This document shows positions 1 to 6,317 of a DNA stretch of 7,600 nucleotides, one piece after another. Where the stretch lies: the NCBI GenBank assembly GCA_031256115.1, contig JAIRRF010000097.1, forward strand, positions 1 through 7,600, written 5' to 3'. How positions within the stretch are numbered: position 1 is the stretch's first letter; every line of letters starts with the position of its first letter. Position numbers and translations under genes: made by a program. The notes beneath the pieces are model-generated. The model was given only the letters and a program-made list of their open reading frames with translations. It ran no database searches and was not told the DNA's origin. This DNA is from Treponema sp. GTDB lineage: Bacteria > Spirochaetota > Spirochaetia > Treponematales > Breznakiellaceae.

Positions 1-205
1 ATTCCTTACCGTTGGTTCCGGTAATAGCTGCGGAAGCTTCTTCATCGGAACCCATTTCAATAAAACCAAATCCTTTTGAATTGCCCGATTCCCTGTCAAA
101 AATGATTTTGACAGACGCAACAGTCCCAAAGCCGGAAAACAGGTTACGGAGACCGTCTTCGGTGGTGTTGTAAGATAGATTACCAACATACAATTTCTTA
201 GCCAT
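1..205 (-). CDS. RRM-type RNA-binding protein, 5' part (runs off the left edge)
   Basis: The visible 68 residues form most of one RNA recognition motif. It opens MAKKLYVGNLSY, with RNP2 (LYVGNL) at residues 5-10 and RNP1 (KGFGFIEM) at 44-51, the segments whose aromatic residues stack on RNA bases. Small stand-alone bacterial RRM proteins of this kind usually have about 80-110 residues and are cytoplasmic single-stranded RNA binders; their targets are mostly unknown, and some respond to cold. The ATG at 205-203 is preceded by a strong Shine-Dalgarno stretch (GGAGAAGGA, about 8 nt upstream). The frame stays open to the window edge, so only the 3' end is missing. The gene has its own promoter and a leader of about 90 nt. 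It is divergent from the peptidase gene and shows no functional link to it. The family is certain; the specific role is not. Confidence 0.93.
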   Translation of the reverse strand, partial: MAKKLYVGNLSYNTTEDGLRNLFSGFGTVASVKIIFDRESGNSKGFGFIEMGSDEEASAAITGTNGKE

Positions 206-296
206 TGAAAAAAATCCTTCTCCCGGATGAATTTTACGTATGTAAAATCCAGGGGCTTCCGGGCAAGCCATATCTAGGCCTCTAAAAAAATCAGCC
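206..296 (-). promoter_or_regulatory. Structured 5' leader of the RRM mRNA
   Basis: The predicted leader contains two small inverted repeats. Nearest the gene is ATTTTAC-GTAT-GTAAAAT (231-248), a 7-bp stem with a 4-nt loop, a few bases upstream of the Shine-Dalgarno region. Further out, GGCTT pairs with AAGCC (254-269) around a 6-nt loop. That loop contains CCCGG, which is complementary to the CCGGG just 5' of the Shine-Dalgarno (222-226). A loop contact or an RNA-binding autoregulatory site is possible, but this is only inferred. No open reading frame is seen here. Confidence 0.35.
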
Positions 297-302
297 TCTT
301 GA

Positions 303-331
303 ACAATATCCTTTTTTAGACTTGCTGTCAA
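303..331 (-). promoter_or_regulatory. Sigma70-type promoter of the RRM gene
   Basis: On the minus strand a perfect TTGACA (326-331) lies 17 bp upstream of TATTGT (303-308), the best promoter in the window by consensus. Transcription should start near 296, which gives a leader of about 90 nt before the ATG at 205. The -35 box overlaps the -35 of the divergent promoter for the plus-strand peptidase, so the two may compete for polymerase. This is a reading from consensus only; no transcript data are available. Confidence 0.65.
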
Positions 332-350
332 GTAAGTTATGATCTATTAT
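322..350 (+). promoter_or_regulatory. Candidate promoter of the M15 peptidase gene, probably giving a leaderless mRNA
   Basis: TTGCTG (322-327), a 17-bp spacer and TATTAT (345-350) form a plausible promoter. Its start point would be at or next to the ATG at 356. An alternative pairing, TTTAGA (315-320) with TATGAT (338-343), also has 17-bp spacing and would start only 5-7 nt upstream of the ATG. Either choice leaves no room for a ribosome binding site, and none is visible there. The -35 boxes are weak matches. Confidence 0.45.
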
Positions 351-355
351 TTTCC

Positions 356-1222
356 ATGTTCCTTTTGCTTCTTTTTCTTAATGTTGTCCCCGGTTTCTGC
401 CAAAATTATTTTCAGCAATTTACTCCGGAACAGATGATAAAAGCCCATGCCTCTGCCTATCCGGGGCTTATAAACCGGGTAGAGTACCGAAACAACGACT
501 GGGCTTTATTGCTCCGGGGCAAGTGGTTTTACTGGGCCGAAGGCCGCCTATTACCGGAAGAACGCCGGAAAGAACCCGAATCCTGGGCACGGCAATCATT
601 TTACCCCTATCCAAAGGAACTTCCTCCCTGGAAGGCACCCGAAGGGGAACAGGCGGAACGGCTGAGAAGCGTGCTTTCCAGACGCAGGGCCAACCCGCCT
701 AAACGGGATCCGGAATTTTATGACACCCTGTGGCAGGCAAAAACCAGAAGCGGGGCATTTTCCAATTTGGTACAAATTAACTTTCTGGGGAAAAAATTGG
801 ATGTTCACCGGGAAATAAAGGACAGACTGATAAAAATAGATGCCTTAATCTGGGGAATAGCCAAAGCTGACCCGGCTGTGCAGGATTTTATTGATGATAT
901 CGGATCCATCGGCGCCTGGAACTGGCGCAATGTGGCCGCCACCGTCAGCCGGAGTTACCATTCCTATGGAATAGCCGTGGACATATTGCCAAAGGATTTA
1001 AATGGTTTGGCAACGTACTGGCAGTGGACTGCGGATAAGGAAAAAGATTTTGAATGGTATATGGTGCCCTATAACAGACGCTGGCATCCGCCCCCTTCGG
1101 TGATACAGATTTTTGAACGTTATGGATTTTGCTGGGGCGGCAAATGGGCTTTGTATGACACCATGCACTTTGAATATCGTCCGGAAATCCTGCTGCTCAA
1201 CGGAATGGAGGTGGAAAACTAA
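356..1222 (+). CDS. Exported M15-family peptidoglycan peptidase (M15C/VanY-like)
   Basis: Predicted zinc metallopeptidase acting on peptidoglycan stem peptides outside the cytoplasmic membrane. The C-terminal half carries the M15 metal site: SYHSYGIAVD (H202, D209) and YDTMHFEYRPE (H271). An Asp (D268) lies three residues before the last His, the arrangement of M15C L-Ala-D-Glu endopeptidases (phage endolysin type), whereas D-Ala-D-Ala carboxypeptidases have Glu there. All three metal ligands and the catalytic acid are present. Residues 1-15 are hydrophobic (MFLLLLFLNVVPGFC) and read as a signal peptide without the usual basic N-region. C15 is preceded by VPGF, a poor lipobox, so secreted rather than lipidated is the default reading. 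The middle, 20-150, resembles nothing I can name. No in-frame ATG, GTG or TTG occurs between the upstream stop (317-319) and 356. The stop lies 2 bp from that of rpiB, tail to tail. Fold and site are certain; the exact bond cut is not. Confidence 0.85.
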   Translation: MFLLLLFLNVVPGFCQNYFQQFTPEQMIKAHASAYPGLINRVEYRNNDWALLLRGKWFYWAEGRLLPEERRKEPESWARQSFYPYPKELPPWKAPEGEQAERLRSVLSRRRANPPKRDPEFYDTLWQAKTRSGAFSNLVQINFLGKKLDVHREIKDRLIKIDALIWGIAKADPAVQDFIDDIGSIGAWNWRNVAATVSRSYHSYGIAVDILPKDLNGLATYWQWTADKEKDFEWYMVPYNRRWHPPPSVIQIFERYGFCWGGKWALYDTMHFEYRPEILLLNGMEVEN

Positions 1223-1224
1223 AG

Positions 1225-1674
1225 TTAGATATCGATTCCCTTCTCGATATCCATAATCATCTGTACCCGCCGGGAATGGCGCTCGCCTCCTTCAAAAGGG
1301 GTTTCCAGCCAAATTTGGACAATCATCTTCGCCAGATCCGGGCCGACAACCCTGCCGCCCAGGGCAAGCATGTTGGCGTTATTGTGGGCCCTTGAAAGTT
1401 TAGCGGTATAACAGTCGGAACAAACCACACAGCGAATACCCCTTACCTTGTTTGCCGACATGGATATACCCACTCCGGTACCGCACATAATGATTCCCCG
1501 GTCACATTCACCGGACGCAACCAGCCTGGCTGCGCGGAAACCCCAAAGAGGATAATCGGTACTTTCCGCGCTGCCGGTTCCGATATCCCTATAGGGAAGC
1601 TTCAGTTCTTCCAAAACTTCGAATATTGAATGTTTTAGGACAAGCCCTCCGTGATCATTGGCAACTACAATCAT
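1225..1674 (-). CDS. rpiB: Ribose-5-phosphate isomerase B (RpiB/LacAB family)
   Basis: Cytoplasmic aldose-ketose isomerase interconverting ribose 5-phosphate and ribulose 5-phosphate in the pentose phosphate pathway. At 149 residues it is full length. Family landmarks are NDHGG (6-10), the catalytic-base segment CGTGVG (C64), the ring-opening His in SRAHNNANMLALGGR (H97), and the phosphate-binding arginines in GGERHSRRV (R132, R136). Cys at 64 fits the enterobacterial RpiB type. LacA/LacB galactose-6-phosphate isomerase is a related alternative, but those occur as pairs and no lac genes are here. The ATG overlaps the rfuD stop by 4 bp (ATGA), and it has its own good Shine-Dalgarno, GAGG (1680-1683) with 5-nt spacing. 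It is the last gene of the flavin-uptake operon, so it should be transcribed from the FMN-riboswitch promoter. Ribulose 5-phosphate is a riboflavin precursor, which may explain the placement. Family assignment is secure; the exact substrate is inferred. Confidence 0.93.
   Translation of the reverse strand: MIVVANDHGGLVLKHSIFEVLEELKLPYRDIGTGSAESTDYPLWGFRAARLVASGECDRGIIMCGTGVGISMSANKVRGIRCVVCSDCYTAKLSRAHNNANMLALGGRVVGPDLAKMIVQIWLETPFEGGERHSRRVQMIMDIEKGIDI
1226..1253 (-). terminator. Hairpin at the 3' end of the operon, overlapping the rpiB stop
   Basis: GATATCGA and TCGATATC (1228-1235, 1244-1251) form a perfect 8-bp stem around an 8-nt loop, extendable by a G-U and a U-A pair. It sits in the last codons of rpiB. 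On the minus strand it is followed by TAACTTTAGTTTT, a broken U-tract, so it could end or protect the operon mRNA. There is no other terminator between the convergent stops, which are 2 bp apart. The stem is AT-rich and the U-tract poor, so termination is only a guess. Confidence 0.35.
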
Positions 1675-2531
1675 TTTTTCCTCTTCATAATGATTTGTTT
1701 TTGTTTTTTAGTCCATTGTGAAACAACATAGAGCAGCAATGCCAGTGCAGTGGGAAACCCGGCATTAAGATGCCCCAGCAATGCGGCGGCGGGAATCCCC
1801 GCTATACCTTGTATATTCTGCCCCGCCATTTCCGCCAGGGCAAATACCAGAGCGGCGATGTAGACCCCCCCCGCATGGCGGAAACCCAGGAATACCGCCG
1901 CCAGGCTAATCCAGCCCCTGCCTGCAACGCCTCCGGGTGTGTAAGATCCTACACGATAACAGAGGAAAGCCCCGGCCAGGGCCGCAAGGAATGCGGAAAG
2001 CGCCCAGGCTGCTTCCCAGTATAGACCGGGCCTGATGCCCCGTTCCTTTGCCGCCCCAGGAGAAAGCCCCGAAGCCCGGAGCCTTAGACCCCAGGGAGTA
2101 TGGCCGATAAAGATAACGGCGGCGATCACCGCAAGCCAGGAAAAATAAACCGAATGAATAGGCCTGGGTATGATGAACTCCGGACTCCGAAGCACCCCCT
2201 TGGTCCCGAACCACACAGTCGAAAGAGCATCGGTAATTCCTGCGGCGGATATATTAACGGCAAGCCCCGCAATAAAGGGATTAGCTCCGGTTTTTCTGAC
2301 AAAACGGGCCAAAGCCCATCCTGCAATCGCTGCCGCCGCAGCGCTTGATGCGGCTCCCAAAAAAACTGATCCGGTCCGCACGGCAATAACCCAGGAAAAA
2401 AAAGCTCCGGCGGTCATAAAACCTTCGGTAAAAATCCCCAGTACCCCTGCCAGCTCGGTAAAAAGAGCCCCGGTGGAAGCAATTGCCAGGGGAGCCGCGG
2501 AAATAAGCATGCGTTCCAAAAAGCCCATCAC
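1671..2531 (-). CDS. rfuD: Riboflavin ABC transporter, second permease
   Basis: Inner-membrane permease of the BPD_transp_2 type (YufQ/NupQ-like), about 286 residues and mostly hydrophobic helices. Family segments are ALFTELAGVLGIFTEGFMTAG (about 22-42, matching the usual 'ERAGVxNLGxEGMML' region), a cytoplasmic loop TPWGLRLRASGLSPGAAKERGI (145-166) that should meet the ATPase, and the late GWISLAAVFLG segment (206-216). The basic tail (TKKQKQIIMKRKK) should be cytoplasmic. The start is ambiguous: GTG at 2531 overlaps the rfuC stop by 4 bp and sits 8 nt after AAGGGG, while the next codon is ATG at 2528, overlapping by 1 bp (TGATG). Either works. It should pair with RfuC as a heterodimeric pore. 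Substrate is inferred from the FMN riboswitch and the spirochaete rfuABCD order; without that context it would be annotated as a nucleoside permease. Confidence 0.88.
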   Translation of the reverse strand: MMGFLERMLISAAPLAIASTGALFTELAGVLGIFTEGFMTAGAFFSWVIAVRTGSVFLGAASSAAAAAIAGWALARFVRKTGANPFIAGLAVNISAAGITDALSTVWFGTKGVLRSPEFIIPRPIHSVYFSWLAVIAAVIFIGHTPWGLRLRASGLSPGAAKERGIRPGLYWEAAWALSAFLAALAGAFLCYRVGSYTPGGVAGRGWISLAAVFLGFRHAGGVYIAALVFALAEMAGQNIQGIAGIPAAALLGHLNAGFPTALALLLYVVSQWTKKQKQIIMKRKK

Positions 2532-3565
2532 AGCCCTTTCCCCTTAAGATAACGGATACCAAAAGGCAGAGCCGCAAGCAACAAAACTGCCGCCTGAATA
2601 AAAGCGGCGGTTTCAAAGCCAAAACCCGGCTGAAGCATTGCCGCATCGGCGCCGGCCCTAATGGAACTAAAGATAAATACTGCCGGCAGAAGGATCAGGG
2701 GTTCGTTCCCCGCAATCAATGCCATAGCAATGCCATTCCAGCCTAGGCCGCCGGAAAAACCCTGATAGCACATACCATAGGTTCCCGCCACGGCAAAAAA
2801 ACCCGCAAGTCCCGCAAGGGCCCCCGAACAAGCCATGGCGGGGACAACATAGCTGCCGGAATCGATACCTCCGAACAGGGCTAAATCCGGCGCCAGTCCG
2901 GTAATACGGAAACGGTAGCCCTGGGCAGTCCGGTGGATAAAAAAGTGGAACAAAAAAACAAGTGCCAAAGAAATTATAATTGAAACGGACAATGATGATG
3001 GAGGAAGAATATGCGGCAAAACCCTGTCCGGAGAAAATTTATCGGTTGCCAAAAGATTTACACCGGGACTCCTAAGTACATGGGCTATTAAGTAATCCCC
3101 GGCGGGTATCAGAGCTGCGGCAAGAAGAAATGAAGTGATAAGTTCGCCTGCGCCGGTTTTTTTCCGGAGCAACCCGGAAACGGCACCCATAATGCCGCCG
3201 GTTAAACATGCCCCAAGAGCTGCCAGAACCAACGATATAGGACCGGACAGGAAATCTGCCTTTAACAGCAGTACCGCAGCGGCAATACCCCCCATATATA
3301 TTTGCCCTTCACAGCCCAGGTTAAAACAGCCTCCGCGAAAGGCTATGACCGCCCCCAGAGATGCGGTAAAAAGCAAGGCCATGCTGTCCAGGGTATTTCC
3401 CAAAAACCAGGTATTTGACCAGGGGCCCAGAAAAAACGCCTGTAATGTCCCGGCAGGGTACCGGGAACCGGCGGCAATAAAAACAAGGGGAATAATAAGG
3501 GCTGCTCCCAAAGGAATAAGGACGCCGGGCAATAATTCTGCATAAACAGAACGGATCTTTTTCAT
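2528..3565 (-). CDS. rfuC: Riboflavin ABC transporter, first permease
   Basis: Inner-membrane permease (YufP/NupP-like, BPD_transp_2), 345 residues with about ten hydrophobic segments. After a short basic N-terminus (MKKIRSVYAE) come helices at about 12-33 and 60-77, then the hallmark FNLGCEGQIYMGG (81-93), close to the family's FNIGxEGQ signature. The cytoplasmic coupling loop is TAQGYRFRITGLAPDLALFGGI (213-234), followed by GWNGIAMALIAGNEP (275-289). The ATG at 3565 overlaps the rfuB stop by 4 bp (ATGA). Only a weak Shine-Dalgarno (GGTG, 4 nt upstream) is present, so it probably depends on translational coupling to rfuB. Together with RfuD it should form the membrane channel for flavin delivered by RfuA. 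Family and place in the transporter are clear; riboflavin as substrate follows from the operon's FMN riboswitch. Confidence 0.9.
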   Translation of the reverse strand: MKKIRSVYAELLPGVLIPLGAALIIPLVFIAAGSRYPAGTLQAFFLGPWSNTWFLGNTLDSMALLFTASLGAVIAFRGGCFNLGCEGQIYMGGIAAAVLLLKADFLSGPISLVLAALGACLTGGIMGAVSGLLRKKTGAGELITSFLLAAALIPAGDYLIAHVLRSPGVNLLATDKFSPDRVLPHILPPSSLSVSIIISLALVFLFHFFIHRTAQGYRFRITGLAPDLALFGGIDSGSYVVPAMACSGALAGLAGFFAVAGTYGMCYQGFSGGLGWNGIAMALIAGNEPLILLPAVFIFSSIRAGADAAMLQPGFGFETAAFIQAAVLLLAALPFGIRYLKGKGL

Positions 3566-5187
3566 AACACCATTATTGAGTCAGTCAGAGGAAGCAGTTC
3601 TTCCGGATCCGAAGAAAAAACCAATACCGCAGTTTTTTCCGCGGCTTTTTCCCTGAGCATGGTTGCAAGCCTTTCCCTGTATTGTCTGTCCAGATTACGG
3701 CCCGGCTCGGAAAGAACCAGTAATTTTCCATGTTCAGCCATTTCTCTGGCTAAAAGCAGCCGCTGCAATTGCCCGCCGGAAAAGGCATCTCCGGCTGCCT
3801 TATCTGCCAGGGGTACTTTCGCGGCTTCCATGACCGATACAATCCACCGTGTTATTCCGCTATGATCCAGAATACTTTTATTTTGTAAATACCTGTGTGC
3901 ATGGATCAGCAGCATATCCCGGATAGGCAGGGATTTCCCTTCATTTCTTGTTCCCAGGAAGACCCCCGAGGCTTTACGAAATGCCCTGATCCTTTTTGGT
4001 GTACTGGGTTCGTTGCCGTTAATTTTTTTTCCTCCAATTTGCATGGTACCCATAAAAGGAAGAAAACCTGTTATGGCCAGTTCCAGGGTTTCCAGGCCGC
4101 TTCCCCGCACTCCGCTTATTCCCAAAATTTTTCCTTGTTCCAGTTTAAGATTAATTCCCTGAATCAGGGGAAAGCCCGGAACATTAACCGAAAAGTTCTG
4201 TAACACCAAAACATGGTTTATGTTTTGCAAGTAATCTTTTTCTTTTGTCGTACGGCAAGGTTTAGCTGCGGCAGGAAACTTTACCGGATTGATTTTTGAT
4301 TGTCTGCGAAGGGTACATACCCTGCCTCTCTGGGGCATGTCTTCAAATGAACAACTTGAAAAGTTTGTGGGTATGTACCCTGAGACAGATTCCTTACCAA
4401 AACAACCATACCCCGTCCGCTCTGCGACGGGGTTGGTTGATTCCTTGCCAAAGATTAATTCATTAAGATCATCCCGGGAAAGCATATCCGGCTTGCAGCA
4501 GATTTGAGTTATTCCCTGCCGAAGTACCGTAAGCCTGTCGGCGATTCGTAAAGCTTCATCCAGTTTGTGGGTTATCAGGACTATCCCTTTTCCTGCATTC
4601 CGGAGTGCAAAAAGAATTTTAAACAGGTTTTCGGCCTCCTCCGGACTAAGTACGGCGGTGGGTTCATCAAAAATAACGTACCGGGTATTTCGAAGCAGCA
4701 GGGAAAGGATAGCAGCCTTTTGCCCCTGGCTGACTGAAAGGAATTCAACGGGGCTGTCCAGGGGAAGCTGCAATTTAAAATGTTCATTCAAATCGGCAAT
4801 TTGTTTCCGAAATGAATGCCGGTTAAACCACAGGCTGGGATGTTTTTCAGAACCAACAATACAGCTTTCCCAAACCATAAAACCCGGAATATGCCGGGGG
4901 TGCTGGCGGACCATGCCAATCCCCGCCGAAAAAGCATGTACCGGAGATGAAAATACATGTTCCCTGCCGTGTACAAGGATTGTTCCTGCATTACTGCGGG
5001 ACATTAGCATATTTTCCCCTTCAGGTTTCATAAAACCTGCCATAATATGCATCAGGGTAGATTTCCCTGCGCCGTTCTCCCCCAGAAGTGCATGAATCTC
5101 TCCGTCCTGCAAATTAAAATTTGCACCCTCCAGGGCTTTGACTCCGTTTATAGAGAAATACTTATGTATCTGTCTTAATTCCACCAT
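3562..5187 (-). CDS. rfuB: Riboflavin ABC transporter, double ATP-binding subunit with enlarged linker
   Basis: Cytoplasmic ATPase with two nucleotide-binding domains in one chain, as in YufO/NupO and RbsA-like proteins. NBD1 (about 1-245) has Walker A GENGAGKST (36-44), Q-loop GMVRQH (91-96), signature LSVSQGQ (150-156, atypical), Walker B YVIFDEP (170-176) and H-loop H207. NBD2 (about 326-541) has a degenerate Walker A, GVRGSGLET (359-367), without the Lys, as is usual in this family; a canonical signature FSGGQLQ (469-475); and LVLSEP (490-495), retaining Glu494. At 541 residues it is somewhat longer than typical relatives. The excess is mainly the linker, about 250-325, which is Cys-, Pro- and Arg-rich and coded by a cluster of palindromes. 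It starts directly after the rfuA TAG, in the same frame, with no good Shine-Dalgarno, so translation reinitiation from rfuA is likely. Function follows from the operon; family certainty is high. Confidence 0.92.
   Translation of the reverse strand: MVELRQIHKYFSINGVKALEGANFNLQDGEIHALLGENGAGKSTLMHIMAGFMKPEGENMLMSRSNAGTILVHGREHVFSSPVHAFSAGIGMVRQHPRHIPGFMVWESCIVGSEKHPSLWFNRHSFRKQIADLNEHFKLQLPLDSPVEFLSVSQGQKAAILSLLLRNTRYVIFDEPTAVLSPEEAENLFKILFALRNAGKGIVLITHKLDEALRIADRLTVLRQGITQICCKPDMLSRDDLNELIFGKESTNPVAERTGYGCFGKESVSGYIPTNFSSCSFEDMPQRGRVCTLRRQSKINPVKFPAAAKPCRTTKEKDYLQNINHVLVLQNFSVNVPGFPLIQGINLKLEQGKILGISGVRGSGLETLELAITGFLPFMGTMQIGGKKINGNEPSTPKRIRAFRKASGVFLGTRNEGKSLPIRDMLLIHAHRYLQNKSILDHSGITRWIVSVMEAAKVPLADKAAGDAFSGGQLQRLLLAREMAEHGKLLVLSEPGRNLDRQYRERLATMLREKAAEKTAVLVFSSDPEELLPLTDSIMVL
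4207..4227. repeat. Short inverted repeat at the end of the RfuB linker
   Basis: CAAAACAT and ATGTTTTG form a perfect 8-bp stem with a 5-nt loop. It lies where the linker ends and NBD2 begins (codons about 321-327). It is a third palindrome in the same extra segment of rfuB. Confidence 0.6.
4311..4380. repeat. 12-bp inverted repeat pair inside the RfuB linker
   Basis: GGGTACATACCC (4311-4322) and its exact reverse complement GGGTATGTACCC (4369-4380) face each other across 46 bp. Each copy is itself nearly palindromic (GGGTA/TACCC). A smaller TTCAA/TTGAA pair lies between them (4342-4360). The segment codes for about residues 269-293 of RfuB, within the enlarged interdomain linker. Confidence 0.8.
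4388..4453. repeat. Palindrome flanked by a 15-bp direct repeat, in frame in rfuB
   Basis: GATTCCTTACCAAAA (4388-4402) and GATTCCTTGCCAAAG (4439-4453) match at 13 of 15 positions and bracket a 36-bp palindrome. The hairpin pairs CAACCA-T-ACCCCGTC (4403-4417) with GACGGGGTTGGTTG (4426-4439), with one bulged base and an 8-nt apex. The repeat period is 51 bp, exactly 17 codons, so the protein repeats FGKES at residues 246-250 and 263-267 and the frame is kept. The arrangement resembles insertion of a small palindromic element with target duplication, or a slippage duplication. Confidence 0.75.
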
Positions 5188-6243
5188 CTAATTCAGCGTC
5201 AACTCACCGGAACGGATTTTGTCGATCATGGCTGCCTGTTTTTCCCTGATCTCTTTTGCAACCGTTTCCCGGTATATGGGATCATCCTGTACAAAATCTA
5301 CGTAGCCGTCGTTTACTCCAAAGATTTCGGCGGTCCCGAAGGGCAGGGTTCCCGACAAAAAACGGTTTAACTGGGAGTAAGCGGCCAGATCCTGGTGTAG
5401 GACAGAACTCCCAATCACCGTACCGGGCTTGATGTTGTATCCGTTGGTGTCAAACCATACTACTTTGGCGTCTGATTGGCCTGCGGTATTAACCACTCCT
5501 TCATTGGCGCCTCCAGCAATGCAGAGCAATACCCTGACCCCGCTGCGAATCAAGCTCTCCGTAAGTTCCGCTGCCTTTGCCGCATCGTACCAATTTCCTA
5601 CGATGCGAAAATCCACCTCGTAACGGGGATTAACCGTCTGGGCGCCCTCGAGAAAACCCGGCAGAATTATATTGGTCATTACCGGGTATTCCTGGGCCGC
5701 AATAAGTCCGACTCGTTTTACCGTCCCGTTTGCTTCGGTTTCCAGGGCGGCCATGTATCCTGCCATGTAAGCCTGTTCACGCTGATTATAACGCAGGGTG
5801 TAAACCCTGGGATTTCCCCTTAACTCTCCATCCAGGAGAAGGAAATACTGTCCCGGAAATTTTTCCGATATACCTGAAACAATATCCGGTATGGAAGGAT
5901 TGGAAGAAACAATCAAATTGTAAGAACCCGAGGCCGCCATGGCAGTTATTTTGTTTTCCCATTCAGCCTGATTATAGCCCCCTTCAATTATTACAATCTC
6001 CACTGACCTTGTCCCGTTATTGTGCTTTTCCGCCGCCGCCATTACTCCTTCGGCAAGCATCTCGTAAACCGGACTGCCGGAAATTATACCGGGAATAAAA
6101 ACGCCCACCGATATGGTCTTTTCATCTTCCCCCTGAATTCTTCCGGAAAGATCCTTATTCCTGCAGGAGAAAAAAAAGAGGGCAGAAGAAAGAAAGAAAA
6201 AAAGGCAAAGGCCGGGGATTAGCTTAATTGCAAATTTAGGCAT
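5188..6243 (-). CDS. rfuA: Riboflavin-binding lipoprotein of the BMP/PnrA family
   Basis: Substrate-binding lipoprotein of the ABC importer, anchored to the outer face of the inner membrane. Residues 1-26 are a basic-hydrophobic signal peptide ending in FFFS before C27, a relaxed lipobox of the spirochaete kind. The mature part has the BMP fold: VGVFIPGIISGSPVYEMLAEGVMAA (46-70), IIEGGYNQAEWENKI (85-99), the domain-crossing YNQREQAYMAGYMAAL (152-167), GNWYDAAKA (216-224), CIAGGANEGV (241-250) and VVWFDTNGYN (261-270). The 351 residues are normal for the family. The ATG at 6243 has a Shine-Dalgarno GGAG (6249-6252) with a short 5-nt spacer. PnrA homologues bind purine nucleosides, while the spirochaete RfuA branch (TP0298) binds riboflavin. 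The FMN riboswitch upstream favours riboflavin here. It heads the operon and is followed at zero distance by rfuB in the same frame. Confidence 0.92.
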   Translation of the reverse strand: MPKFAIKLIPGLCLFFFLSSALFFFSCRNKDLSGRIQGEDEKTISVGVFIPGIISGSPVYEMLAEGVMAAAEKHNNGTRSVEIVIIEGGYNQAEWENKITAMAASGSYNLIVSSNPSIPDIVSGISEKFPGQYFLLLDGELRGNPRVYTLRYNQREQAYMAGYMAALETEANGTVKRVGLIAAQEYPVMTNIILPGFLEGAQTVNPRYEVDFRIVGNWYDAAKAAELTESLIRSGVRVLLCIAGGANEGVVNTAGQSDAKVVWFDTNGYNIKPGTVIGSSVLHQDLAAYSQLNRFLSGTLPFGTAEIFGVNDGYVDFVQDDPIYRETVAKEIREKQAAMIDKIRSGELTLN

Positions 6244-6261
6244 ATATACTCCATTAATTTA

Positions 6262-6303
6262 GTTTATTGTGCAGGGAATTGCATAATTCCTTGTACAATA
6301 AAC
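6262..6303. repeat. 19-bp-arm imperfect palindrome upstream of rfuA
   Basis: The arms 6262-6280 and 6285-6303 flank the loop GCAT. On the plus strand every position pairs (17 Watson-Crick and 2 G-U). On the minus strand, the actual mRNA sense for rfuA, the same two positions become A-C mismatches. It ends 10 nt from the rfuA Shine-Dalgarno and may affect translation or mRNA stability. Confidence 0.7.
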
Positions 6304-6317
6304 AATTACAATCGGAA

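Noticed and set aside
356..400. Lipoprotein reading of the M15 peptidase with C15 as the lipidated residue
   Set aside because: The residues before C15 (VPGF) do not fit even a relaxed lipobox, and the signal lacks a basic start. It is kept as an ordinary signal peptide.
1225..1674. LacA/LacB galactose-6-phosphate isomerase instead of RpiB
   Set aside because: Only one subunit is present, the RpiB catalytic and phosphate-binding residues are intact, and no galactose genes are nearby.
1770..3545. Several plus-strand open frames of 80-136 codons opposite the permease genes
   Set aside because: They are mirror frames of GC-rich, alanine-rich membrane protein genes. They lack ribosome binding sites, and their translations are low-complexity Ala/Pro/Arg with no recognisable domain.
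4207..4453. CRISPR array or attachment site in the rfuB linker
   Set aside because: The repeats are inverted pairs and one two-copy direct repeat inside an intact reading frame, without regular spacers, an integrase gene or a tRNA.
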